Under the pieces are notes generated by a model. The model saw only the letters and a list, made by a program, of their open reading frames with translations. It was not told the origin of the DNA and made no database searches. The position numbers and the translations under genes were made by a program. From assembly GCF_003096675.1 (NCBI RefSeq), contig NZ_QEKW01000015.1:62001-126000 (forward strand): DNA of 64,000 nt, given 5' to 3'. Below, in pieces: positions 1 to 9,377 of the stretch (its first letter is position 1; every line of letters begins with the position of its first letter). The stretch is from Actinomycetospora cinnamomea (GTDB lineage Bacteria > Actinomycetota > Actinomycetes > Mycobacteriales > Pseudonocardiaceae).

Positions 1-47
1 GGGCCGCGCGGAGATCCGATCGTCGTGCCGCCGCCCTCCTGCGCCCG

Positions 48-1184
48 GTGTCGCGCCGCGTGGTGGCCGCCGGCGCGCTCGCGGCCTGCGCCCTCGCGGG
101 TGGGGCCGTGGTCCACACGAGGTCGAGCGGGCCGTCGGAGACCTCGCCCGGGTCGGCGGAGGACGCCGCCTCGGTACTGGCCCGGAGCTCGGCGTGGACG
201 CGCGAGGCCATGCCCGTGCTCGCCTCGGTCGAGACCGAGCTGCGCCGGGCCGACGAGGTCCGGCAACGGTGGGAGGCGTCCTCCCTCGCGCGGCGCGCCG
301 GGCCGCCGCCGGGCCCGGTCCTGGCCCTGGTCGAGCGCCGGGCCGAGCTGGCGCGCCACCGCGACGCGCTGCGCGCGGCCATGACCGCGATCCGCTCCGC
401 GCCCGCCTCGGAGGCCGCGCTGGTGAGCGCCTGGCCGCAGCTCCGGGCCGCGCAGGAGATGCTGCAGGCGCTGGTCGCCGGTCGCGGCGAGCTCGGGGAT
501 CCGGTGGAGGCGACGGTCCTGCGCCTGGTCCTCGACGAGGGCCCCGCCGCGAGGTCCGCAGGCGGGCCACCGCCGGGACGGGGCGAGCCCAGGGCGCCGA
601 GGGGGATCGACGACACCGCGACCGTCGCGCTGGCCGCCGTGTCCGCCCGGCTGGCCGACCGGCCCGTCGCCTCCCGGTCCGCCGACGTCCCCGAGGTCGT
701 GACTGCGGCGCGGGAGAGGCCGGCGCGCGCCGCGACCACGACCGGAACGCGCTCCGACGCCGTCGAACGACCGTCCGAATCCGACGACGCCGGTTCCCCG
801 GAGTCCCCCGAGGTTCCCGAGGCGACCGGGAGCTCGAGCTCGGCCCCCTCGCTCGCCGCGCCTCCGGCGGCACCCGCGACGGACGAGCCGGAACGGCGCG
901 CCGAGGACCCCGACGCGCGGGCGGCCACTCCCTCGTCCCCGACGCCCCTGTCCGCCGACCCGACGATGCTGACCTTCGACCGACCGTCGTCCGATGCGGC
1001 GGACGCGGAGCAGGTCGGGGAGGAGGCGACGTCGCCCCTGCCCGCCGTCCCGACCGACGGGGACACGGGCGACGGGGACACGGGCGACGAGGACACGGGC
1101 GACGCGGACACGGACGACGAGGCGACCGCACCGTCGGGTGCCCCGACCGGCACGCCGTCCGACGCGCCGACGGACGACCTCTGA
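48..1184 (+). CDS. putative signal-anchored low-complexity protein
   Basis: I do not recognise a family. From the GTG at 48 the product is 378 residues: a short basic N-terminus, a hydrophobic Ala/Gly/Leu stretch at about residues 5-24 that looks like a signal peptide or anchor, a helical charged segment (about 45-170) and then a long disordered Ala/Pro/Ser/Asp/Glu-rich tail ending in Asp-Gly-Thr repeats. The frame is open to the left edge of the window, so the true start may lie upstream. Codon use is strongly GC-biased at third positions, which supports this frame over the competing open frames. A surface or secreted role is inference. Confidence 0.55.
   Translation: MSRRVVAAGALAACALAGGAVVHTRSSGPSETSPGSAEDAASVLARSSAWTREAMPVLASVETELRRADEVRQRWEASSLARRAGPPPGPVLALVERRAELARHRDALRAAMTAIRSAPASEAALVSAWPQLRAAQEMLQALVAGRGELGDPVEATVLRLVLDEGPAARSAGGPPPGRGEPRAPRGIDDTATVALAAVSARLADRPVASRSADVPEVVTAARERPARAATTTGTRSDAVERPSESDDAGSPESPEVPEATGSSSSAPSLAAPPAAPATDEPERRAEDPDARAATPSSPTPLSADPTMLTFDRPSSDAADAEQVGEEATSPLPAVPTDGDTGDGDTGDEDTGDADTDDEATAPSGAPTGTPSDAPTDDL
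1056..1115 (+). repeat. four 15-bp tandem units coding for acidic pentapeptides
   Basis: Four imperfect 15-bp copies (units start at 1056, 1071, 1086 and 1101; the first two are identical) encode Asp-x-Asp-Thr-Gly/Asp in the acidic tail of the gene at 48-1184. Copy number may vary between strains. Confidence 0.7.
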
Positions 1185-1256
1185 GCGGCGGTGGGCCACG
1201 CCGCCGCACGAGCTGTGCGGCCCTCCCACGCCGCGATCCCGGGTCGCGCGCCCGGG

Positions 1257-2099
1257 TCAGCGCGGCGGCGTGACCATCACCGCGCAGGGTCGGTGGTGCA
1301 GGAGCCTCTCGAGGTCCTCGTCCGGCCCCGCCGTGCCGGTGCCTCGCCCGGTCCGCGCGAGGACGAGCAGCTGGGACTGCCGGCCGAGGTGACGCAGGCT
1401 GTCGAGGAGGTCGTCGGTGACCTCCAGGCGGCGGGCACCCGCGCGACGCGCCCGGGCGATGGCGGTGCGTCGCTCGCCCTCGGGGCCGCCGACGGCGGCG
1501 ACCAGCGCGACGCCGCGGCGCCGGGCGGCGGCGGCGGCGAGCTCCAGGGCGGGGTGGTCGTCGTCGCTGCCGCGCAGACCGGCGAGGACGGGGCGCGCGG
1601 AGGGCGTGGACGCCCAGGCGCCGGTGCGGAACGGAGGGACGACGACGACGGGGCAGCGGGCGCGATCCAGCAGGTGGGGCACGGTGCGGTCACCGACGGG
1701 ATCGACGGGATCCCGGCGCCGTCGTCCGCCGATCACCAGGCGGTCGGCGTGCCGGGCGTGCTCCGCGAGCGTCGGGCCGGGCGGGCCGTCGAGCTGGGTG
1801 GCGGTGATCGCGATGTCGGGAGCGATGGCCGCGGCGGCGTGCAGCGCCCGGCGCAACCGGACCCGGCCCGCGGCGGCGCCCTCCTCCGATCCTGCGCGGG
1901 GTCGTGAGACGTGCACGAGGTGCAGGGCGACCCCGTGCGCCGCGGCCTCCGAGGCCGCCCAGCTCACCGCGGTGAGGACGCCGAGCGAGGCGTCGACGCC
2001 GACCACCACGCCGTCGGGTCCTCGCGTCGACGCGTCCGCACCCGACGCGACCGCACCGGCCGGGGCCGGGCGATCGAGCACGCCACCTGCGACGTCCAC
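1257..2099 (-). CDS. tandem universal stress protein (UspA family), degenerate nucleotide motif
   Basis: The product has two Usp alpha/beta domains in one chain. Domain 1 starts with the VVVGVDAS strand and ends with CPVVVVPP; domain 2 ends with CAVMVTPP. The usual ATP-binding signature G-x2-G-x9-G-S/T is poorly preserved in both halves, so nucleotide binding is doubtful. I chose the GTG at 2099, preceded by a GGGAGG ribosome site; the frame stays open to a TTG at 2189. It is transcribed towards the first gene and sits next to a PucR regulator. A second tandem Usp lies at 4399-5358. Role in dormancy or stress is family knowledge. Confidence 0.75.
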   Translation of the reverse strand: MDVAGGVLDRPAPAGAVASGADASTRGPDGVVVGVDASLGVLTAVSWAASEAAAHGVALHLVHVSRPRAGSEEGAAAGRVRLRRALHAAAAIAPDIAITATQLDGPPGPTLAEHARHADRLVIGGRRRRDPVDPVGDRTVPHLLDRARCPVVVVPPFRTGAWASTPSARPVLAGLRGSDDDHPALELAAAAARRRGVALVAAVGGPEGERRTAIARARRAGARRLEVTDDLLDSLRHLGRQSQLLVLARTGRGTGTAGPDEDLERLLHHRPCAVMVTPPR

Positions 2100-2232
2100 G
2101 GTCCTGATGCCTCCCGTCTCGGGCGAGCCGGCTCCACTGCGGCGAGGATGGCGCCGGCGGCCGCGCCGCGGTTCGTCGTCAGCAGACAACTTCCCGACGA
2201 CGGGTTGGCGGCTTCGGACAAGGGCCGCCGGC

Positions 2233-3789
2233 TCAGGAGTCGTCCTCGTCGAGCGCGGCGAGCGCGATGATCATCGCGAGGCGTTGGTCGGGCTGGTCGG
2301 TGGCGAGGTGGGTGACCGCGTCCATGCGACGCAGGCGGTAGCGCACGGTGTTCGGGTGGACCGCGAGCGCGCCGGCCGCGGCGGCGATGTCCCCGTGCGC
2401 GGCGAGCCAGGCCCGCAGGGTGGGCACGTAGTGGGTTCCGTGTCGGCGGTCGTGCCGTCGGAGCTCGACGACGGGGTCCCGTTCGGGTACGCGGCCGGCG
2501 GCGGTGACGGCCCGCAACCGGCGCAGGACGATCCGGTCCCATGACTCGTCGTAGGCCACGGGCGCGAGATCGGGACGGTTGGCGTGCAGCGCCAGGCACT
2601 CGTCGGCCTCGCTGCGGCTGGCCGGCAGCGACGTCGGGCCGGCCGCGCCGCCGACCCCGGCCACGAGCCCCACCCGGCGGGGCAGGGCGGCGCGCACCGA
2701 GGCCACCCAGCGCCGCGCACCCTCGACGCCGTCCGCCCCGTCGGGCAGCAGCGTGTACACGGTGTTGGCGAACAGGGCACTGCGGCCGGGCCGCGACCAC
2801 CCGAACCCGGTGGTCACGTGGTCGAAGGTCACCAGGACGCCGGCGTGCTGCTCGTCCTCGACGTGGGCCTGCAGTGCGACCACCCGCAGGTCCGCGGCGG
2901 GCAGGCCGAGCTGGCTGATCATCGCCTGCGGATCGCCCGCGCCCTCGAGCAGGCGGGCGACCAGGTCGGACTCCACCTGGCGTTCCAGGTCGGCGCTGGC
3001 CCGCGAGCGCAGCAGGTGCAGGGCGGTGGTGCGCGCGCCGTCCTCCAGGACGCGGCGGTGCGCGTCGTCGAACGGCGCCGTGGTCTCGACCCAGATCGAT
3101 CCGAGGAGCTGGCGGCCGGCCCGGACCGCGATCACCATGCGCCCGCCGAAGCCGTGCGCGGGGGAGGGGACGACGAAGACGGGCTCGTCGGAGCCCGCGA
3201 GGTGGCGGAACACCCCGCGCTCGGTGAACAGGGTCCGGACCCGATCGGGCAGCCGCCGACCCAGGATGGTCTGCGACCGCACGGCGTCCACCGCGTCCGC
3301 GGTGTCGTCGGACCGTGAGTAGGCGAGGAGGCGGGAGAGCTCGTCCTCGATGACCACCGAGCAGCCCCCGAGGTCGGCGGCGATCGCGTCGGCGAGGGCG
3401 AACAGATCGGTCGGTCCCCGCCCCGACTCGGTCTCCCGGCCCTCGAGGACGAGGCCGTACGCCAGCCCGGTCAGCTGGCTCCAGGAGACCTCGGGATCGA
3501 CGAGCAGCACGGCGATGCCGGCCTCGCGCGCCTCGGCGGCGGCCGTCGCCTCGAGCGGGGCCCGCGCCCGGATCACGACCACGGTCGCGCGAGCGCGCCG
3601 GCCCAGACGCACCGCGTCGAGGGGTGAGTCGACCCCGACCGCGAGGAACACGTCGCCACTGGCGGCGCGCCGCTCGGTGGCGTCGTGCACGACCAGGCTG
3701 CGCAGCACCGCGCCCCGCGAGCCGCCACCCTCGGCCAGCCGCGCACCGCTGCCGGCCAGGACGTTCACCAACCGGTCCAGCGTGATCAT
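2233..3789 (-). CDS. PucR family transcriptional regulator
   Basis: This 518-residue protein has the PucR layout: an N-terminal PucR-like ligand domain (about 1-130), a central GGDEF-like/CdaR region (about 290-410) and a C-terminal helix-turn-helix at about 440-500 with the hallmark VHPNTVRYRLRRM motif. The ATG at 3789 starts with ITLDRLVNVL, typical of the family. PucR proteins control purine, amino-acid or stress genes in actinobacteria; the ligand here is unknown. It is divergent from the membrane protein/Usp pair at 3911-5358, and the 121-bp gap between them probably holds both promoters. Confidence 0.88.
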   Translation of the reverse strand: MITLDRLVNVLAGSGARLAEGGGSRGAVLRSLVVHDATERRAASGDVFLAVGVDSPLDAVRLGRRARATVVVIRARAPLEATAAAEAREAGIAVLLVDPEVSWSQLTGLAYGLVLEGRETESGRGPTDLFALADAIAADLGGCSVVIEDELSRLLAYSRSDDTADAVDAVRSQTILGRRLPDRVRTLFTERGVFRHLAGSDEPVFVVPSPAHGFGGRMVIAVRAGRQLLGSIWVETTAPFDDAHRRVLEDGARTTALHLLRSRASADLERQVESDLVARLLEGAGDPQAMISQLGLPAADLRVVALQAHVEDEQHAGVLVTFDHVTTGFGWSRPGRSALFANTVYTLLPDGADGVEGARRWVASVRAALPRRVGLVAGVGGAAGPTSLPASRSEADECLALHANRPDLAPVAYDESWDRIVLRRLRAVTAAGRVPERDPVVELRRHDRRHGTHYVPTLRAWLAAHGDIAAAAGALAVHPNTVRYRLRRMDAVTHLATDQPDQRLAMIIALAALDEDDS

Positions 3790-3910
3790 CGCGACCTCCG
3801 CCGGGCTACAAGCGAGGGCGTTCGGTTTGTGCCGATCCTACAACTCGTGCCCGACGGAGCCGTCGCATCCTCGACCGGAGAGCGCGACGAACCACGAGAG
3901 GAGTGCAGCG

Positions 3911-4408
3911 ATGCAGGGCGTGGCGCAGGCACCGGACGTGCGGGCGATGGCCACCGAGCACCTCGACGACGAGGCCCGGCGGTTCACCCGCCGCGTCCGG
4001 TGGGCGATGGCGGTGGAGGGCGTGCTCGCCCTGGTCCTCGGCGCCGCCGGGGTCGCCGCCGTGCTCGAGGCGGGCGCGGCGACGGCGACGGTCGCGGGCG
4101 TCCGGCTGGGCCTGCCCCAGTTCGCGGTGCTCGTCGCCGTCGGTGCGCTCGTCCTGCTCACCCTCCGCCACCGGGCGTGGCTGCGCCGGGTCGCCGTGTC
4201 CAAGGCCGTGCTGGCGGCGGCCCTGTTCGTCGCCGGGTCCGTGTACTACCCGCACGGCGTCTGGGAGATGAACGCGGCGGGGATCTTCCTCCCGGTGGTG
4301 ATCGCCCTGGCGGGGTTCGTCGAGTTCGTCTTCCTCGGGACCGCGAACTTCGTCTCGGAGCCCAGCGACGTCCCGTACCGCGAGCGGCGAGCGGTGGAAT
4401 GGCCGTGA
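3911..4408 (+). CDS. four-helix membrane protein next to a stress protein
   Basis: The 165-residue product starts at the ATG at 3911, eight bases after a GAGAGGAG ribosome site. It has a charged N-terminal helix (1-32) and about four hydrophobic segments (near 35-55, 70-85, 93-112 and 122-145), so it should sit in the membrane. I do not recognise a named family. Its last 10 bases overlap the following tandem Usp gene, so the two are likely co-translated and functionally linked. About 45 bases upstream of the start is a CATCC-TCGAC-CGGAG dyad resembling the MalT-box-like sites of the 44-58 kb region. Confidence 0.75.
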   Translation: MQGVAQAPDVRAMATEHLDDEARRFTRRVRWAMAVEGVLALVLGAAGVAAVLEAGAATATVAGVRLGLPQFAVLVAVGALVLLTLRHRAWLRRVAVSKAVLAAALFVAGSVYYPHGVWEMNAAGIFLPVVIALAGFVEFVFLGTANFVSEPSDVPYRERRAVEWP

Positions 4409-5358
4409 CGACGTCGACGGAGCAGCGGCCGGGCTCCCACGCCCGGTCGACGACGCCGGAGACCGCGTCGCCGGAACACGACGGCTCCGTGCTCGTCGGC
4501 TTCGACGGGTCCCCCGGCGCCGTCACCGCCCTGAGCGTCGCGGGGCTCCTGATGCCCGACCGGCACGCGCGGATCGTCCACCTGTGGTCCTCGCCGGACG
4601 TCGGGTCGATCCTGCACCGGCGGCTCGCACACCGGGCCCGGACCGCCGACCACCTCACGGCGCTGGTCGCCCGCGAGGCCGCGGCGGCGGCCGCGCACGT
4701 GGCCGGGCAGGGTGTCACGCTCGCGCGGGCCGCCGGGTGGACCGCCGAGCCGGCGTCGCGCCGGGTCTACGCCGGCGAGGCGTTCGCCCTCGCCGACCTG
4801 ATCGACGAGGTCCGGCCGGCGGCGGTCGTGGTCGGGTCCCGCGGCCACGGCGGGCTGCGGGGGCTCCTGGGCAGCGTCTCGGCCCGCACGGTGAGCCACA
4901 GCCCGGTACCGGTGCTGGTCGTGCCGCCGCTGCTGGCCGAGGAACGCGCCGCGGCCGTGGGCGGCCCCGTGCTGATCGCCCACGACGGCTCCGACGACGC
5001 CGAACGCGCCCGACGCGTCGCGGCCGGGCTCTTCGGCGACCGTGCCCGAGTCGTCGCCCAGGTCGTGCCCCCGTTCGACCTGTGTCCGTCCGGCGTCGAC
5101 GCCGGTGGGGCGCCACGTGGGGCGATCACCCTGCGCGCCCAGGGTTTCGGACCTCGGGCCGTGGCCGACACGCTGGCCGACGAGGCCGCGGCCCGCGGTG
5201 CCGGTGTGATCGTGGTCGGCTCGCACGGCCGGACGATGCTGCGCGAGCTCGTCCTCGGCAGCGTCGCCCGGGCGGTGCTGCGCCACGGGCACCGACCCGC
5301 CCTCGTCGTCCCCTCGGCGCGGGACCGGCTGGGCGCGGCGGCCGGACCGTCCGCGTAG
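4399..5358 (+). CDS. tandem universal stress protein (UspA family)
   Basis: This 319-residue protein has two Usp domains. The first carries a well-kept nucleotide motif, VVGSRGHGGLRGLLGSVS, at about 140-160 and ends in VPVLVVPP. The second has VVGSHGRTMLRELVLGSVA near 272-292 and ends in ALVVPS. Both fit G-x2-G-x9-G-S, so ATP binding is likely. The first 35 residues are a polar extension. The ATG at 4399 overlaps the stop of the preceding membrane gene (TGA at 4406-4408), which suggests translational coupling. It is convergent with the RNase HI gene. Confidence 0.88.
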   Translation: MAVTTSTEQRPGSHARSTTPETASPEHDGSVLVGFDGSPGAVTALSVAGLLMPDRHARIVHLWSSPDVGSILHRRLAHRARTADHLTALVAREAAAAAAHVAGQGVTLARAAGWTAEPASRRVYAGEAFALADLIDEVRPAAVVVGSRGHGGLRGLLGSVSARTVSHSPVPVLVVPPLLAEERAAAVGGPVLIAHDGSDDAERARRVAAGLFGDRARVVAQVVPPFDLCPSGVDAGGAPRGAITLRAQGFGPRAVADTLADEAAARGAGVIVVGSHGRTMLRELVLGSVARAVLRHGHRPALVVPSARDRLGAAAGPSA

Positions 5359-5376
5359 ACGGCGCTCGTGGCCCCG

Positions 5377-5988
5377 CTACGCGTCGGCGACGGCCCTGGA
5401 CTGCTCGACGGCGAGACGGTCCACCAGGTCGTTCATCTCGTCGCCGGAGTGGCCCCTGGTCCAGCGGAAGGAGACGTCGCCGCGCTCGTTCACGAGGGTG
5501 ATCAGCGGCTCCCACAAATCCCGGCTGACCACGGGCTTCTTGGCGCTGGTCACCCAGCCGCGGGCGATCCAGCCCTTCCACCACCCGTCGCGGAAGCAGT
5601 TCACGACGTAGGTCGAGTCGCTGACGACGACCAGCGGGCCGTCCAGCGCGCGCACGGCCTCGAGCGCGGCCCGGATCTCCATGCGCTGGTTGGTGGTCCG
5701 GGCCTCCCCGCCGCTGTCCTGACGCCCGTCGCGGGTGGCCCAGGCCCAGCCGCCGGGGCCGGGGTTGCCCGAGCAGGCGCCGTCGGTCCACACCTCGAGG
5801 GCGCCGTCGGCGGCCGGCATGTCGGGGCGCGGCGCCTTCTTCGGCTTTGCCGCGCGCGTCCCCGAGGTGGACGGGGCGGCACCCGCGCACGCCGCGTGCG
5901 CCCAGCGCTCGCCCGCCTTCGCGATGTCCTCGCCGGGGCGGACGGGGGAGGCGCAGACCCCGCAGGTGGTGTCGTACTTCGCGGTCAT
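5377..5988 (-). CDS. rnhA: ribonuclease HI with N-terminal zinc-finger-like segment
   Basis: RNase HI cuts the RNA strand of RNA-DNA hybrids. The catalytic set is visible (numbering from the ATG at 5988): Asp69 in TDGACSGNPG, Glu104 in NQRMEIRAALEAV, Asp124 in VSDSTYVVN, and a C-terminal GHSGDEMNDLVD segment. Residues 9-34 form a C-x2-C...H-x2-C cluster, a small zinc-finger-like add-on not present in E. coli RNase HI. A GTG at 6003 could start 5 codons earlier and would leave a single base after the SNF2 stop. The gene follows the SNF2 helicase closely, so the two are probably one transcript handling R-loops or hybrids. Confidence 0.9.
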   Translation of the reverse strand: MTAKYDTTCGVCASPVRPGEDIAKAGERWAHAACAGAAPSTSGTRAAKPKKAPRPDMPAADGALEVWTDGACSGNPGPGGWAWATRDGRQDSGGEARTTNQRMEIRAALEAVRALDGPLVVVSDSTYVVNCFRDGWWKGWIARGWVTSAKKPVVSRDLWEPLITLVNERGDVSFRWTRGHSGDEMNDLVDRLAVEQSRAVADA

Positions 5989-6004
5989 CGGCACCGGCGC
6001 CACC

Positions 6005-8140
6005 CTAGTCGGCGTCCCCGAGCCCCTCGGCCGAGGACAGGGCCTCGGTGAGCAGCGCGACGAGGGCCGCGTGCTGCGCGTCGGCCGACGACCCGACCTC
6101 CTCGTCGGACCCGTCGAGGGCCGCGGCGGCGAGGCCCGCCTTGTCGTCGATCAGGTCGGCGATCCGGGCGTCGATCGTCTGCGCGGCGAGGATGCGCCAC
6201 GCGGTGACGGGCTCGGTCTGGCCGATGCGGTGGCTGCGGTCGATGGCCTGGGTCTGCTCCGCGGCCGTCCAGGGCAGCTCGGCGAGCACGATGTTCGACG
6301 CGACCTGGAGGTTGATGCCGACCCCGGCCGCGGTCAGCGAGCAGACCGCGACGGCGACGCCCGGGTCGTCGACGAACGCGTCGATGTTGCGCTGCCGCAC
6401 GCCGGGCGTCTGGTCGCCGCGGATGGACGAGAAGCGGACGCCCTGCTTGGCGAACGTCTCCTCGGCGGCGTCCATCACGTCGACGTGCTTGGCGAAGAAG
6501 ACCACCTTGCCGGCACTGCGCGCGAGCTGCGCGGCGTAGTCGGCGGCGAGGACGGCCTTCGCCCGGCCGATGCGCCGCATCATGCTGAAGACGTTGTCGC
6601 CGTTCGGCGAGTTCGCGGCGTCCTTCTGCTCCCACGTCGCCACCCGGCGCACGAGGTCGTGGTCGATCTCCTCGGCGGGCCCGGCGCCGCGGGCGGCGAG
6701 CGCGTCGGTGTACCGGGCGACCATCCGGCGGGCGAGGTCGCGCTCGGCAGCCCGGATCGAGCGACCGGTCGGACCGTCCAGCTCGACGGGGAGGTCGGCG
6801 ATGCGGCGCTCGGGGATGTCGGCGGCGACGTCGACCTTGCGGCGACGGACGATGCCGAGGTCCACGACGCACCGGCGCGCGGCCGGGTAGAAGCCCGGGT
6901 CGGCGGGCGTCAGCCCGGTCTCGGACAGGGCGTCCATCAGCTCGGCGCGCGGCTTCTTCTCGTCGATCCAGCCGAGGAACTCCCAGATGGCGAGGAAGTC
7001 CTCGATGTCGTTGATCAGCGGCGTGCCCGTGAGGGCCATCAGCAGCGGCTCCGCGGTGAAGCCGCGGATGCGCTCGGAGAGCGCCAGCACGTGCTGGGAA
7101 CGCTGGGAGGTCTTGTTCTTGATGAAGTGCGCCTCGTCGACGACCATCCCGCGGAAGCCGAAGTCGCCGAGCCACCCGACGTGCCGGTCGAGCACCTCGT
7201 AGTTGACGACGACGATGTCGGCGAACCCGTCGACGGACTCGCCGTTGCCCTGGATCGCGGTGGCCGTGCGGCGGGGGCACCACAGGCCGGCCTCGCGCAC
7301 CCAGTTGGTCTTGACGACGTTGGGGACGACGACGAGCAAGGGGTAGGCCTTCGCGGCCTCCGCGGCGAGCAGCGCCTGGGCGGTCTTGCCCAGCCCGGGC
7401 TCGTCGGCGAGCAGGAAGGTCCGGTGCCCGGCCGCGGCCGCGGCGACGAGCCGGGCCTGGTGCGACATGAGCTCTCGGCCGCCGGGGACGCTGCGGGAGC
7501 CGGGTTCGGGCAGGTCCATGAGCGCGGAGCCGTCGCCGGCGCGCTCGAACGAGCGCAGCAGCGGGTCGAGGAGCTCCCAGCCGCTCAGGGGCGTCGGGCG
7601 GGCCTCGCGCGGCCGGGCCGCGGAGTAGTCGGGGGCGAGGAACGGGTTGGCGAGCCGGCGGGAGACGACCGACTGCGGCACCACCCCGGGTTCGGGGGCG
7701 GCGACGACGGGCTCCTCGGGCTCCGGGGCGACCTGCTCCGCCTCGATCCCCGCGCGGCGCAGCATGTCGCGCTCCAGCGAGCGGGCCTCGTCGGAGACGA
7801 CGGCGTCCTCGGCGAGGAGCGCCAGCAGGGCCGGGTCCCGCACCGCGGTCTTGGCCAGCGACGTCGCGAAGTCGTCGAGACGCCGGAGCTGCTCGGCCCG
7901 CTGCGTGTCCCCGAGGTCGCCGCGCGCCTTGACCCGGGCGCGCTCGTCGCGCAGCAGCAGCGCGACGGCCTGGAACTTCGTGCGCGTCGCGGACGTCGCG
8001 CGTCCGCTCCTCATGGCGTCGCGGACCTCGCGCACGGCGCGCGTGAGCACCGCGGTGATGTCCTCGCGTGCGCGTCCGCGCCGCCGGTTGCCGGGCGCGC
8101 CGCGGCCGGACCTCGTCTGGGGTTGACCTCGACGAGCCAT
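6005..8140 (-). CDS. SNF2-family DEAD/DEAH-box ATPase
   Basis: This 711-residue protein is a Swi2/Snf2 translocase. Visible motifs: Walker A DEPGLGKT at 246-253, DEAH box at 335-338 followed by FIKN, motif III TGTPL near 372, a helicase C domain starting about 500, and motif VI QAIDRSHRIGQ near 640. The first 200 residues are charged, helical and unrelated to anything I recognise. It starts at an ATG with a good GGAGG upstream (complement of 8146-8150). It is just upstream of RNase HI, which suggests a joint role in removing hybrids or in DNA repair; that role is inference. Confidence 0.9.
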   Translation of the reverse strand: MARRGQPQTRSGRGAPGNRRRGRAREDITAVLTRAVREVRDAMRSGRATSATRTKFQAVALLLRDERARVKARGDLGDTQRAEQLRRLDDFATSLAKTAVRDPALLALLAEDAVVSDEARSLERDMLRRAGIEAEQVAPEPEEPVVAAPEPGVVPQSVVSRRLANPFLAPDYSAARPREARPTPLSGWELLDPLLRSFERAGDGSALMDLPEPGSRSVPGGRELMSHQARLVAAAAAGHRTFLLADEPGLGKTAQALLAAEAAKAYPLLVVVPNVVKTNWVREAGLWCPRRTATAIQGNGESVDGFADIVVVNYEVLDRHVGWLGDFGFRGMVVDEAHFIKNKTSQRSQHVLALSERIRGFTAEPLLMALTGTPLINDIEDFLAIWEFLGWIDEKKPRAELMDALSETGLTPADPGFYPAARRCVVDLGIVRRRKVDVAADIPERRIADLPVELDGPTGRSIRAAERDLARRMVARYTDALAARGAGPAEEIDHDLVRRVATWEQKDAANSPNGDNVFSMMRRIGRAKAVLAADYAAQLARSAGKVVFFAKHVDVMDAAEETFAKQGVRFSSIRGDQTPGVRQRNIDAFVDDPGVAVAVCSLTAAGVGINLQVASNIVLAELPWTAAEQTQAIDRSHRIGQTEPVTAWRILAAQTIDARIADLIDDKAGLAAAALDGSDEEVGSSADAQHAALVALLTEALSSAEGLGDAD

Positions 8141-8329
8141 GTACCTCCTCCGGATGCCCGGCGCACCTGCCGAGCATCACGCTGCGGTGACGGGGCGACA
8201 GGAGGACCCGGGGCTCCTCCACGAGGAGAACCGATCGGCGGGTCCTCTTCTTCCCGATCACCGGGGCGCGCCGTCTTCGCCCACCACCATACCGTCCGGC
8301 GGCCGGGGGACGACGCGGCGCGCCGCGGA

Positions 8330-9247
8330 TCAGCGTTGTCCGGCCGGCGACTCCCCGGACCGCGGTGCCGTCGCGGTGGGCTCCCCGGCGGGCGCCCGGC
8401 GCGCGAGCACGTAGCCCACGCCCGCGGCCAGCGGGAACATGACGACGCCGTAGACCGCCGCCGGCACCGCGAGGCGCTCGTCCCCGAGCACCGTCAGCGC
8501 CACCGCGATCGCGAGCGTGCTGTTGTGGATCCCGATCTCGAACGCCGACGCCACCGACTGGCGGTACCCGACCCGGAACAGGCGCGGGAGCAGGAAGCCC
8601 GCGGCCAGGCTGGCGAGGCAGAACAGCGTGGTGACGACCCCGACGTCGGCCAGGTACGTGCCCAGATCCTCGCGCTCGGCCAGGAGGGCCCCGGCGATCA
8701 CGAGCACGAGGACCACGGCCGAGAGCACGCGTACGGGACGGTCGGCGCGGTCGGCGAACGCCGGCGCGAGGCGTCGCACCACCATGCCGAGGACGACCGG
8801 CACCAGGACGATCGCGAACACCTGCGCGATCTTGTCGAACTGCAGCCCGACCGAGGCCCCGCCGAGAGGCGGCTCGAACCAGCCGATGGCGAGCGTGACC
8901 ACCACCGGCAGGGTCAGCACCGCGAGCACCGAGTTGACGGCCGTGAGGGTGATGTTCAGGGCCACGTCACCGCGGAAGAGATGGCTGAACAGGTTCGCGG
9001 TGGTGCCGCCGGGGGAGGCGGCCAGCAGCATCATGCCCACGGCGAGGACGGGGTCGAGCCCGAGGGCCAGGACGAGCGCGAAGCAGGCCGCCGGCAGCAG
9101 GAGGACCTGGGTCGCGAGGGCGACGGCGACGGCCCGGGGCTCGCGGGCGATCCGCGCGAAGTCGCGCACGGTCAGCGAGAGGCCGAGGCCGAACATCACG
9201 ACGGCCAGGGCCAGCGGCAGCCCGACGCTGGTCAACGCGGTGTCCAT
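8330..9247 (-). CDS. bile acid:sodium symporter (BASS) family transporter
   Basis: The 305-residue product has about nine to ten hydrophobic helices and the BASS signatures: ASPGGTTANLFSHLFRGDVALNITLTAV near 75-105 and FEIGIHNSTLAIAVAL near 230-245. These are the two broken-helix sodium/substrate sites. I chose the ATG at 9247 because GGAGGAC sits 4-10 bases before it; the frame extends further only because it is antisense to the repeat gene at 9378. BASS proteins import organic anions with Na+, and bacterial ones carry compounds such as pantoate or keto acids. The substrate here is unknown. Confidence 0.88.
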   Translation of the reverse strand: MDTALTSVGLPLALAVVMFGLGLSLTVRDFARIAREPRAVAVALATQVLLLPAACFALVLALGLDPVLAVGMMLLAASPGGTTANLFSHLFRGDVALNITLTAVNSVLAVLTLPVVVTLAIGWFEPPLGGASVGLQFDKIAQVFAIVLVPVVLGMVVRRLAPAFADRADRPVRVLSAVVLVLVIAGALLAEREDLGTYLADVGVVTTLFCLASLAAGFLLPRLFRVGYRQSVASAFEIGIHNSTLAIAVALTVLGDERLAVPAAVYGVVMFPLAAGVGYVLARRAPAGEPTATAPRSGESPAGQR

Positions 9248-9377
9248 CGGGTCCTCCCCGGCGCGGTGTCGGGTGGGCGGGCCCCGGCCGGGCCCGGCGA
9301 CGACCCCGACATGATCGGGCAGCCCGGACCGATCGGACAATGGACGGGGAGGGGAGGGTCGGGCAGGCTCCCGGATC

